A stretch of 64,000 nt of DNA, taken from the NCBI GenBank assembly GCA_028023455.1, contig JAQFVV010012497.1:2108001-2172000 (forward strand), read 5' to 3'. Below, one piece after another: positions 13,201-24,201 of the stretch (position 1 is its first letter; each line of letters begins with the position of its first letter). Made by a program: the position numbers and the translations under genes. Source of the stretch: Epiperipatus broadwayi. Its lineage: Eukaryota; Onychophora; Udeonychophora; Euonychophora; Peripatidae. The notes under the pieces are model-generated. The model had not been told where the DNA came from. It saw only the letters and a list, made by a program, of their open reading frames with translations, and searched no databases.

Positions 13201-14393
13201 TAAATAAACATACATAATTAATGAAATTGGAAAATAAATAAATAAATCAAGAATTAATTTAAAGTGCAATATTGTACAGACAAAATATATGAAATCTAAA
13301 AACTCATATATTTATCAAAATATATTAATCTCACTAACAAAAAATAAGAATGCATTTATTTATGTAAAACATAAAAAATTTATATAAAAATATGAATTCA
13401 TTTATTTATATAAAAATTTAGATTAATAAAAATATTAATATTTAATAGATATTTTGTATTAAATTTTCATGAGTTAAGTATAAAATTCTAATTTCATATG
13501 TTAAATATATATAAGATTCTGAAATATATATATAATATTAATTGCATATATTAAGCCAGATAAAAATATTATTATATATACAAACAATAATATGTAACTT
13601 ATATAGAAGTATTTTTTTTATTATTAAAATTATAATCATTATCAACTAAATGATTAAAGGTATGTTTTTATTTAATATAGTCTATATTTTTAAAACTCCA
13701 AAGCAGAAATGATCTTACATAATGAGTCATACAAAAACTAGATATATTTATACATACATATAGTAAATTATAATATATAACGTGTGTTAGAATATATTTG
13801 TAAAAACTTTAATATTTGTGTTAATATTAAGTAAATTATAGCATGGTTTAAATAAAAACTTTAAAAACAATGTTTATTTTTAAAAATATGATAAACTAAA
13901 TATGTAATGTTTGGAAAAATTTTAAAAATTAAAAAAAACAAAACAAACAACATATTACTAAATTTATGTACAGATTTTGAAAAATATAATAAAAAAATAA
14001 TAAAGATATAATTGGAATAAAAAAAGTAAGTAATAATGAATGATTTTTACAAAAAATATATAACAAAAATATCAATATAAAGAAAATGATTATATATAAT
14101 AATAAAACATCTACATTTTTTTAAAAGTGTATTCTTGCTATCAACAAAATCAGATTAAAAAATCCAATATTTATGTATATATGGTAATAAATGTAATGTT
14201 AATAGCATTATCTGTCGAGTGAATTGCTTAATTTTAAATCTTTAAAAGAAACCTACAACAAAGGTACAATGGGAAATTCCATTTCATCAGAATACTAAAC
14301 CTGACCACTATGAATCACACTAAAATAATAATTAGATGTCTTACACATATGAAGGTATTTCTATTGCTTATTTCAAACATGTAATAATGTATG
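10293..14393. other. AT-rich non-coding stretch with microsatellites
   Basis: About 4.1 kb, extremely AT-rich between 13000 and 14200. It contains ATT/GAT repeats (11209-11258), a CA-rich run (11727-11741) and TA repeats (12686-12698). The 10948-11211 open frame shows no domain and I do not count it as a gene. Confidence 0.5.
11209..11258. repeat. compound ATT/GAT/AAT microsatellite
   Basis: Tandem ATT units, then GAT units, then AAT units over about 50 bp. Confidence 0.9.
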
Positions 14394-15014
14394 TGTTGTG
14401 TTTGGTCTGGATTACAGACCCAACCAACAGTAAATAATGTAAAATAATACTGAAACAACTATTACAATTAATATATTTATTATTATGTAAAAATATATAC
14501 AATACAATATATATAACACAATATATACAAGTGAATATTTACAAGTTGAATATTGGAGTTAACGTAAACTCTGATGGCTTGGAGTTATGGGTAGAGGTGT
14601 ATGGCTCTTCCAGCTGTACAAGACAGCTTGCCTTGAGCCGAGAGTGGTCTTAGCAGCATCCGGTCTCTGTGGGACTTGCCTAGCTGCGTAGACTAAATAG
14701 CATAGTGCTATCAAAGAGAATACTTGCTGCTGTTTAGGTTAGCAGAGCTTCCCTGGGAGAATGCAAAGAGTCTTTTCAGGTTAGACACATTCTTCCTTGA
14801 TCCTCACAAAAGGTTGACTATTTATACCCAGATCCCTGACCTTATTGAAAACCTTTGGATCCAGCAAGCATCGTTGCTTATTGGCCTGTAATATTCATTG
14901 GCTATGTTGTTATCTATACATCAGCCTATTGGCCTGTGGCAAACAATGCTTAATCCGATCAGATAAGGAGGCATCTGGAATAGTCCACTTCTGAGAGAAG
15001 GGAGGACTATAACA
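14394..15014 (-). mobile_element. solo LTR (621 bp) with perfect 5 bp target-site duplication
   Basis: Read on the minus strand it begins TGTTATAGTCCTCCC and ends CCAAACACAACA, giving the canonical TG...CA termini. The flanking 5-mers are GTATG at 14389-14393 and GTATG at 15015-15019, a perfect duplication. Internal promoter features on the minus strand fit an LTR: three CCAAT motifs within 14880-14935, then GGGTATAAATAG at 14829-14818, and AATAAA near 14481 in the AT-rich 3' part. No internal retroviral-type sequence borders it, so it is a recombination product. It lies about 2 kb below the MGAT2-like exon in the same orientation. Confidence 0.85.
14818..14829 (-). promoter_or_regulatory. 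TATA box of the solo LTR
   Basis: GGGTATAAATAG on the minus strand, with CCAAT motifs about 50-110 bp upstream. This is the expected U3 promoter arrangement. Whether it is still active is unknown. Confidence 0.6.
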
Positions 15015-15019
15015 GTATG

Positions 15020-16979
15020 CAAACAACATAACAAAATGAGACTGTAATAGTAATTCCATTTTTAAACTAACTTTATAAATGACTAATAAATTCTAATATA
15101 TCAAATCTTAAAGGAAATATTAAAGCAAAATTATAACAGTAATAATAAACATATTTAAGAGAATATGTTACACATTACAATTTATGTAATTATTAATAAA
15201 ATTTATTTAAAAATGGAATCATGATTTATATCTTACTGTACTATTTTTATTTATGCTTTAGAAATCACATGATTAATGTCTTTTATGCTAAAATACTTTC
15301 ATAGATACATATATAAAATCTAGTTATTACCAAAGAATGGCTAATGATTATTATAGTTAACACGGCTGGCATGATAAAGTTTCATGTTAAAACCATTAAT
15401 ACTGTCAATCATTGCCATACTATTTCAAATCATTAGACAATTTATTTTAGAATTCTAATACCAAGGACATTATCATACCTCATATTATAATTATGCAAAT
15501 GCAAAAAAGTTTTTGGATAAAGATTGTATAATAAAACTAACAACTTGTAGACATCATATTTATAGCTCTGCTATAAATGACCCCAACTCCCAGGATAATA
15601 TACAAAAATAAAAGACAGGATTTGGAAACAATAGAATTCATAAATTATAAAGTGAACTATTTTAAATGAAATATAAAATTATGCCCATTTCCCATTGAAT
15701 AATATTGGAAATACCAAAACTAAATTTGTGTTATATTTCACTTGTGAAAACCAGTTTAGAAGAAATATATATGGACATTGGAGAAAAAATATTATGAACA
15801 ATTAAACTAGCTGAAAAATAAAGACACAATACATCAATTTAGATGATAATGATATTGCTGCTCTTGAAAACAGTTTTTTAAAAAAAACTAGATGAAAACA
15901 ATGTAAAAAAAAAAAAGGTAAATTAAAATAAAGAGTTTTATATATTCATGTAATTGCATAGTTGATCTTGAAAAAAGCAAAATATGTATATAAAACAGGT
16001 GGTTTCAAGTGAAATACTCTCCAACCCATGACTTCATTTCTCCTTATCATTTCAGAAAACTTTCTTATCTTGTAAAGTCACTTAAGATCTTTGCCCTCTC
16101 TCCTGAGAATCAGTTTAAGATTTCAATTGTCCACATATTGTCATGTTTCTAGCAACACATTCAAATAAACACCAATTCAGTTTTAAGACAAAGAATGCTA
16201 AAATGGACACAGAGATGAGAAATCTCTGAAAGTAGTTTGGAAAATTTAGAAAAAGAAAGGAAAAAATAGAACAGAAAAAATGGCCCGAAGATGGTCCATA
16301 TATGGTCACATTTAAAGCAAAAAAATCAATCAGGATCATTTTATTTTAATATAGATAATTATAATTTATTTTATTATTTTGAGAGTTGAAAACAGTGAAT
16401 CATCCAAAAAGTTTGTATAATGTTGAATTAAGCACAAAATGTGAAGAAAATCAGTATACAGATTACAAAAAGCATAGTTGTAATTTTTTTTTTTTTTATG
16501 TACTGATAGATGGCAACATAATCTAAATAAGTCATATATATTTTCAATGATAAGTTTTAAGATTTGGTTTGTCATGAAATATACTACAAACAGGAGCATA
16601 AATCACACTTTTTGTGAACAAAAACAAGTACTGTATATTCATAGAAAAGTCTGTCACATACCCTATTCATAATGAATAAGTCAAGTAAGAGGTACACAAA
16701 TGAAAGAAACAATGGATCAAGCATATTAATAACAGTGAAAATTATGGGATTTAAAAAAAAAAAAATGTTTGTTTTAAGCTCACATTTTTTTTATAACATA
16801 CATTGATTTTTCATCTTATTATAATTACACATATATTATAAATAAAAACATTAGATATATATTAAATCAATTTACAAACTATTATAAGGATTTTACAATG
16901 TAGAAATATACTAATATTTTAAAACCATGTTTATTTGACTATAGAGTATTAATAAATTTTTGGGAAAATTTTTTTTTTT
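15020..16979. other. probable intron 3' of the MGAT2-like exon
   Basis: AT-rich. The 16015-16330 part is a little more complex, with purine-rich GAAAGGAAAAAATAGAACAG, but I could not read a second MGAT2 exon on the minus strand. Minus-strand open frames at 16115-16339 and 16366-16599 have no MGAT2 motifs. Confidence 0.5.
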
Positions 16980-16985
16980 ACTTAC
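16980..16985 (-). other. splice donor (5' splice site) after MGAT2-like exon
   Basis: On the minus strand the exon ends ACTAGG and is followed by GTAAGT, an excellent donor consensus. Protein similarity stops at this point and the frame then runs into low-complexity Lys/Asn/Leu codons, as expected on entering an intron. Phase 0. Confidence 0.8.
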
Positions 16986-17474
16986 CCTAGTGAACTTGAC
17001 CGATCGAACTAACGTATTAATATCACTGGACCACACATCATGACTAAAAATGATTAAAGAGTCAGAAATATTTTTTGCTTCCTCAAATGATTTTATCAAG
17101 TGTTTTAAGTAATGAGTCCTATTGTGAACTTGTACCACAATTACCAATCCATTACTAGGCAATGCCCCAAATTTATCCTCATTTAAAATTTCTTGTTTAT
17201 AATTTGCTTCTTTGATAGCAGCTTTGATTTGTGCGATCCTTTGTGAAGCATTTTGTGCTAGTCCAAGAAAACCATCTATATCGAAATTAAGTGTTTTGTT
17301 GAGGAGATCAGCGGCGCGTTGGCTGGCCAGTTCTGCACTAACTTGCCACTGAGTGTTACCTCTTCCTGTGGAAGAATGCCGCTCCCCCATGAGTTGCTGG
17401 TGTAGCCAGAGGAACATGAGTAGGAAGCAAAGCAAAGTGGCTTGAATCAGACGCACCAGCAGCCGGCGCTGCAT
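16986..17474 (-). CDS. MGAT2: MGAT2-like N-acetylglucosaminyltransferase, first coding exon (163 codons, partial)
   Basis: Family role: a Golgi type II membrane enzyme (EC 2.4.1.143) that adds GlcNAc in beta-1,2 linkage to the alpha-1,6 mannose arm, opening complex N-glycan branching. Seen here: a short basic tail (MQRRLLVR), one hydrophobic anchor at about residues 9-24, a polar stem, then the start of the GT16 catalytic domain with VIVVQVHNRTHYLKHLI at about 111-127 and LIIFSHDVWSSDIN at about 140-153. These match the VQVHNR and FSHD blocks of MGAT2. Four N-X-S/T sequons lie at residues 59, 75, 118 and 135. I chose the ATG at 17474 because it opens the tail-anchor layout. The frame upstream is open to the splice acceptor but starts with no ATG. 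The exon ends after codon 163 (phase 0) at a GTAAGT donor. Vertebrate MGAT2 is about 447 residues from one exon, so roughly two thirds of this protein is missing and must lie in further minus-strand exons below 16980. I recognise none in the window. Confidence 0.85.
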
Positions 17475-17514
17475 GTCCCCTTCATCAGTATACACTAATC
17501 CTCTGCACAGCCGT
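17475..17514 (-). other. 5' part of the MGAT2-like exon, upstream of the chosen ATG
   Basis: Forty bases lie between the predicted splice acceptor and the ATG. They hold no stop in the coding frame, so a longer N-terminus joined to an upstream exon cannot be excluded. A GTG codon at 17495-17493 is in frame but is not a credible eukaryotic start. I treat this stretch as 5' UTR. Confidence 0.55.
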
Positions 17515-17535
17515 CTAAAATAAATAAATATACAA
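17515..17535 (-). other. splice acceptor (3' splice site) of the MGAT2-like exon
   Basis: Read on the minus strand, a T-rich tract ends in TTTATTTATTTTAG, with AG at 17516-17515 directly before the exon. This implies at least one upstream non-coding or short exon above this position, outside what I can recognise. Confidence 0.6.
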
Positions 17536-18107
17536 ATAACTAAAAATTATACATAAATACATTTTAAAAATATAATTGTACTTTTATACAGAATTAAGCA
17601 AATAACAGTTTCTAATTTATATTAAAAAGTAATTTGTAATTCTCTTTTATACGTGTGCGCTATTCTATTTTATAAATAAAAAACAAACAAAAATAATAAT
17701 CTAGTTATTTTTAAAAAGAACACAAATAAAATGTACTTCCTGGTAAAATTCCAGAATTTTCAAAATAATAACATTAATGCAGTATAAAATAATAATAAAA
17801 AAAGATCTCAGAGAAGATTCATATCTAGATTTAAAATCAATCATTGAAAAAAAAAACAAAAAACATTTAAAACTACTTAAATAAATGGAAATTTTTCATA
17901 TATTAAAAAATGGACAGGATATATATATATATGTCTTCACAATATACTTTCAAAAAATAATAAAAAAAAATGTTAAAAACCTTTTGATTAAAGCAATATT
18001 TTTGATTCAAAATAAAAACAAACTTTATTACAACTAAAATTCCATTTATATTTAATTAAATCATCTAGGGTAAGTCATTGAATGGTTTATTGTTGGGAAA
18101 AGGATGA
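17536..18107. other. probable intron or 5' flank of the MGAT2-like gene
   Basis: AT-rich, with an AT dinucleotide run near 17920. No exon recognised. Confidence 0.5.
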
Positions 18108-18335
18108 AGTTCAAACACCGAAAGTAACAGTAGGACTGGAATCCATGAATCTTGAGATCCAATCTGCCATTTCACTGCTGTTTTGAACAGCGCAGAGTTA
18201 AAAAAAATAAACGAATGATTATTATTTGAAGTTCATAAGAAGTTTGAGCACTGGAAGTAACAATGTATGGTTGAGATCCATGAACTTTGGGTTCCAGTTA
18301 CCATTTTATCAGTGCATTAATCACACAAGATTGTA
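18108..18335 (+). repeat. two adjacent copies of a short interspersed repeat
   Basis: 18108-18200 and 18229-18335 share a pattern (AAGTTTGAGCACTGGAAGTAACA, GATCCATGAA, TTCCAGTT..CCATTT.ATCA.TGCA) with each other and with 799-895. The second copy is the better match to the 799 copy. Likely a degraded SINE family. Confidence 0.55.
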
Positions 18336-19267
18336 ATATAATAATTTTTATACTAATAAATAATTTTTAATAATCATTAACATATTTATCTAAAGACAAT
18401 GTTTTGGTATTGCGAATGCACAAAAAAATGAAGCACTTATAAATTAAATTATGGCAATATTCTTAATATGTCAGGATGAGAAAATTTTTCATGCAATCAT
18501 TGACAATAATACTCATAACTATCACATAAAACTTGCCTAAGTTATGATTTTGAATTGTCATTTTTGTTCAAAAGCTATCTTTATTATTCTATTTCTAATA
18601 AATATAACAATATAAAGTCTAACAAATACAATAAATAAGTTAGATTAAAATTAGATGGAAGTTATATTAAAATACTAGCAAACTACATTATCCAAAATGA
18701 TTTGATTTTGTCTCTATATAACTGAATCAATAAACAAATTATCTTATTTTGATATGCATAACATTATGAGTTTCTAAAAAAAAAAAAAACTATGGATAAA
18801 AGTATATGACATATTCATGATGAAAATTAGCAAGAAAAATATTTTGTAAAAAATAATTATTTTACAAAGAACAAAATTAATGAAGAAACTAATTTTTCAA
18901 AAATTTTAACATGTGTAATTAAAAAATATTAAATTTGATAAAGATATTTCAAACATAAAAGAAGAATTAAAGATTATAATTTTGAAATGTTTGAAATTTA
19001 TAGCTTCAATTAAGAATTTTCTTACTACACAGATTAAGAAAAATCATTAAATGGGTTAAAAAAAAAAACTCTCCTATAAAAATTTATATAATAGGTTCTC
19101 CATATTGGCACTCTTGAAATCAAAGGATTTAAAAACTCTCAGTAAAAATATTATTAATTTGCAAAATAAAAAAAAAAAGAGAGAATCAAATTTGTAAAGA
19201 AATATGAGTATTCCTAAAACTGCCAATTTTACATTTCCAAATTCTAGAAGGATTATCACTGATAACC
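18336..19267. other. AT-rich non-coding stretch
   Basis: No gene or recognisable repeat. Confidence 0.5.
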
Positions 19268-19960
19268 TTAAAGTGAATTTTTACCTTGTTCTCTCTTAAG
19301 GACAGTATTAAGACAAGACTCATCCCTACTATTAGGCTGTCATTATTTATCAACTATGCATTCTGGTCTACTTGTTGTAAAATGGTTTTCAATCCCAGTG
19401 CAATTCATGCGGGAAAATTCTTTCTGAATAAACTTATAAAATTTAAAAACCGTGACATGCTCCTAGCTCCAAAAGTATTATTTGAGGAAACATGGATTCT
19501 GATTGCATTGAAAGAATGATTGCTGGTAAAATCCTTTGTTTCTTCTGTCTAAGATATTGCTGAAAGTGGTTTTGTTAATAATCAGAAGTTCAGATCCTTA
19601 TGTTATCAAAATGGATATTTAACTAAACACATCAGATTTAGCATAAATACCTAAGCCTTCATAGTTGTAGTGATTTTTCCAATGGTGATATGACCAAACT
19701 CTAGATTGACTAAGTGATTCTTGGTAGTGTGAAGCAATTTGTCTAGGTGAGTTGGGTGAGCTTAATTGGCCTACTTGTGTGTTAACAGTAGACCAGGTAT
19801 TCATGTTTACCTCTGGCCCAGAATAATATTATCTTATATTTATTTATAATCATGTAATTCTTCTTTATGTTTGTAATTCTAGCCTTCCTTTTAATTTACC
19901 ATGTATACATAATTGTCACTGTAAACATTGTACTTGTTTAATAAATATTTGAAAAAAAAA
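19268..19960 (+). mobile_element. 3' end of a Tx1/L1-like LINE (5' truncated) with A-tail
   Basis: A frame at 19286-19519 translates to FSLKDSIKTRLIPTIRLS and then a block with the spaced pattern Y..W...CK......I...F...L.K.K.R..LL....F..TW.L.AL. The same block closes the longer LINE fragment at 55087-56061. It ends at a stop near 19519, followed by ~430 bp of 3' UTR-like sequence with AATAAA (19940-19945) and an A9 run at 19952-19960. These are the hallmarks of a 5'-truncated retrotransposition. No catalytic part remains. Confidence 0.75.
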
Positions 19961-22900
19961 ATTGCATATTAAGTATTTATTGAAGACTTGACAAAAGCAT
20001 TTTAAATATTGCATTACAAAGTGTTGAGTCTGTGTAAACTTACTGAAAGATCCAATGAAATGAGAAACATTGAACATTTGCTACAAATAAAAGATAGGTG
20101 TTGAGATTTAAAAATTAGTGTGAACTTAAAACCAAAAGAGAGGGGCTTATCTCATTATCATCATTCAATGTTCCATAATCATCTGAAGCAAGTGAACATT
20201 TTGATCCACTGTCAAAAGCTCAATAGCTGAACACTACATCATAATGCCTATGACATTTATTTCATATCTCATTATGTAGAAAATGTACATATTTTCTGAA
20301 CATTTCCACATAAAAAATTAAAGGATATTTTGTGTGGGGATAAAATACTTGATCGAGGAACACATTTACGAGTGCACTTGACTAGATTGAATACAATATT
20401 ATATATGCATATGTGAAAGTTCTCTCACAGTTTATTGCTGCATTGATTTTTTTTCATAATTGAATTATCATATTCTTTGATAATTATTTTGGTTGATATT
20501 CTTGTGTATAATTTGTAAATTAAATTGTATCATATATATGTGGAAAATGATTATACATATATAATAAAAGAATAATGTAAGAGTTTGCCACTATTGAAAG
20601 ATTTTGCTATCTGTAGATAAGGATTTGCTCATAAGTTATATGAAATTGCAGATAGCTAAATAAAAGATTATCATTAAATAGCAATACGGATCTGCAATCA
20701 GATTCCTAATACGCCTTGCCTTTAGCGCCAACTTCTGCTTCAGCTGATAATTTTATAGCCATCTGGGATTAAAGACCATAATTTAATTTTGCTTATCATG
20801 ATTGTAAATATTTATAAAAATAAAATAAAATCATTCATACATATACTTATCCTGCCTTCAAAAAAACTCAATTATTGTATAAGATAATTGAGAAGAAAAA
20901 CCATGTTGTTTTTTGATATAAAAGACCAATAAACTCCCCATGCTGATTAATACATGTTGATGGATTGCTCATCTGTTTAACTTATGAATAAAAGCATAGT
21001 AATAAGACCTGCTATAATAAAAACATATGAAGTGCCTCCCTACTTGGACCTTTTAAGGCTTCAAAGAAGAATCAAAGATTCTCTTCCACTTAACAGTAAA
21101 GTTCTTTCTGCAGTCATTTATTTGTAGCATATTATAAAAATTGAATAGTAGTGCAAAACTTATATGATATATGTGAAATCATGCACAAAATGTTGCAAAA
21201 TTTTGACAATCCCTGTGACATGGTGTCATAACTAGGTAAAACATCAGTTGGTGGTAATTTTTAATGACTAGTATTCCTCTTAGCAGCATAATTATATATT
21301 ATATCCAAATAGTTATAATTATAAGTTTAGGTTTAGTCTTAGAGCCTTTTCTGCATATTTTCTTTGAGATTCATATTGTTTTAATCATTAAATAGTCTAT
21401 CCATATATTGATTCCTTTTTTAGGGACTGCTACGAACATTCTACTTAAAAAAAATTTCCAACATGGATTTAATCAACAGAATATAATTACTGTTATCTTT
21501 TTGCGAAAAAGCTTTTATCCTCAAACGAATTAAAAACAGCTGTAAATGTATAATTATTTCTGATATTTGCAATAATTTAAAGTCAATTGATTTTTTTTTT
21601 ATATAAATCCAGTAATTTTTTTCTTTAAAAGATATTACAAACTCTAACATCTTTGGGTCATTAAAAAGCTTATTGATTTTGCTTTAATATTAAAAATGAA
21701 AAAAGTTTGCTAAATGTCAAAGAGAGATCATTTTCACTTGTCTGGGGAACAATGCTAACCAAAAATCTAGAAATTAACTATCGATTCCCCTTAATTTTAA
21801 TATTTTAAAGATTTAAAATGTAAATGAGAGCACTTAATACATTTCAGGAAATAAACAAATAGATAAAAAAAATAATTTATGAAAACAATTATAGACCATC
21901 ACTTGAGAATAATTATAGACTTTTAAATATAAACATAGCAGTAATTTTAGATTCTGAAGAAGCCTTTAATTAAAATTTTAAACAATAAAATTATAAAAAT
22001 GATCATTAAATTAAGAATCAAATTCAGAAGAAGGGAGGGGGTAAGATAAATTTTTGATTTTAAAATAATTGAAACTCAGTTTATGAAAATAATTTTTACT
22101 GCTCAAATCATACAGTGGAGAAGAAAGGCAAAACAATTATTTAATAATTTCATTTCAAGTAATAAATACACATGGCTTAAAATAAAATAAACCCCCAACA
22201 TCTTGTCACTCACTACATTCTCCCTCAAAGATAAATATTGCCGATACCATTTTTCTATATAAATAAAATTATTTTCAATAATGATAAGTAAATGGTTACC
22301 TAGCTATTCTTGTAAATAAAACAAAAATATATAACTCTAAATCCTCATCACTTGCAAATAGTAAACTAGATGAGTTGTACTTTTTTAAGTTTTGAAGAAG
22401 GCTGTAGAAGTCTTTTCTTTGCACTAGGCTATTAATTAAGATTTTTAAATTTTTTATCAATATATCTAGCTATTCTTAGCAAAAAGGTAACACTAAAAAA
22501 AAAAAAAAAAGCTAACAATATATGGTTTCCAACCTCTCCCTCTCTGATACCTGACTAACTTAATGAATATTGCTTTTTTTATTCAATGCCCTGCAATGGG
22601 CTATTTAAAGGCTATTATTATTTTTTTTTTCATATAATGCTAAAATTAATTGACAATTATGTTTAAGTTTACAATAATACAGGGAAGATAAATCATTTAT
22701 ATTCTATAATAACAAAACCACATGTTCATTGATTTTCACAGTAAAGCATCATACATTACTTAACATCAATAAAGCAGCTTAAGAACTTAAATAAAATGAA
22801 GCTTGGGAATTTATTTCATCCAATATTACTTTTTCCAATAAAACAAAAAGATAATTATAGTAAGTAGATAACAAAGAAAAAATGTTACTGATACTTTAAA

Positions 22901-23459
22901 CTATTAATTGGAGACCAACAAAAAAGAAATAATAACAATGGCAGAAAAAGAAAAATATTAATGTAATAAACTCTTAGTTAAATGTTACAGATGCAGGTTT
23001 CATCTTTAGACAATATTTTCTAAAACAAAATAGTTTGTATTAATAAAAATAAGATTTTGTTATAAATTATTAATAATATAAATGGATTGTGTGAATAGGC
23101 AAAAAAGAAGAATGTTTATAACTAATCTCCAAAAAACATTTAACAATAAGTAATTTTAATAAAGATGAGAGAAAAATATTTTTAAAATGTTTAAAATAAA
23201 AGATTTTTTAAAATCTTTTAAACAGATTTTAAAAAGCCTATATTAATCTTCTAAAAAATTAATTTTCATCTGGCACACACAAAATGCATATATGATCCAA
23301 TTTTATCTTTAAAGTACATTTTAGGTGAAAATCATACTAAGAAGAAATTTGATTATTAAGTTAAGAGACTTCAGATGCAAAGAAAGATCTATGCAAAAAC
23401 TAAATATAGGTGTAATTAATAGTTTTAAACAAATTTATGAATTTCATAATAAAACATAA
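19961..23459. other. AT-rich non-coding stretch
   Basis: About 3.5 kb without a recognisable gene. Slightly richer patches occur at 20580-20770 and 20930-21130. A run of A (22496-22510) and a near-palindrome (about 23197-23222) are the only simple structures. Confidence 0.5.
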
Positions 23460-23760
23460 TGAAATGGTTTGTCACTTGGAAGGTCATATGCCATTTGAGC
23501 ATAGCTGGGCTATAATCCATGGACTATCAGATCTGGAGTCCACTGAACTAAACCAAGCAGAATGATCAATACATATCTGTAGATTGAAATGATTAGCCAG
23601 CTAATTAGTTAATAGAAAATACAGTATCAATACTGAAGCAGTCGGATCTAAGTTCGATCCTAGCTTCATGATCTTTCACATGTAGCCAACTTCAAACCCT
23701 TGTACTAACCTTGAATTTCCGATGCAATGGGGCTTTATACGTTCAGTCCACGCTAGTTTC
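23460..23760 (+). repeat. possible SINE-like composite repeat
   Basis: The patch 23470-23565 has the feel of the 799 and 18108 repeats (ATAATCCATGGACTATCAGATCTGGAGTCCACTG). Another at 23635-23670 carries AAGTTCGATCCTAGCTTC, which resembles a pol III B-box. I cannot define ends or a tail. Confidence 0.35.
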
Positions 23761-23998
23761 CTTAAAGAAAAACTATTATAAATGTGTGTTAAAATTAACT
23801 CGTTTGAGATTTAAACTAATCATTTCTATTAATAAATTCATGATAGAATTATTCATGAATTTATATATATTATAACTGTGTGGATTGTGCATATATATTT
23901 ATAAATATTTAAATGTACATATTCGTTCTAAAGTTTCATTGCATCAGGAATGTTTTGTTTTACTTTAAATAGTTTGTTCAAATTTTTAGTGATTAAAA

Positions 23999-24201
23999 GC
24001 TACATTCTTTCGATAAGCTTTCAGATTGTCCCTTTCTAAAAACAATGGGTAAAGTTTTTATTAATTAGAAAAAAAGATAAGTATTTAAAATGTAAGGATG
24101 GTCCTAATTAAAATTATTTTCTGATTTTAAAAAATTCATTTTCTAATTAGAAAATGAATTCAAGTTAATGAGTTTGAAAGCCTTATCGAAGGAATGTATC
24201 T
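23999..24201. repeat. inverted-repeat element with a perfect central palindrome
   Basis: Outer arms: ACATTCTTTCGATAAGCTTTC near 24001-24022 and GAAAGCCTTATCGAAGGAATGT near 24176-24197. At 24133-24160 lies a perfect 28 bp palindrome centred on CTAATTAG. Size and layout suit a MITE. Target duplication not clear. Confidence 0.6.

Noticed and set aside
16911-16985. Open frame continuing past residue 163 of the MGAT2-like exon
   Set aside because: Similarity ends exactly at a GTAAGT donor. The extra 24 codons are low-complexity intron sequence.
17475-17495. Start of the MGAT2-like protein at GTG 17495
   Set aside because: GTG is not a normal eukaryotic start, and the ATG at 17474 gives the expected short basic tail before the membrane anchor.
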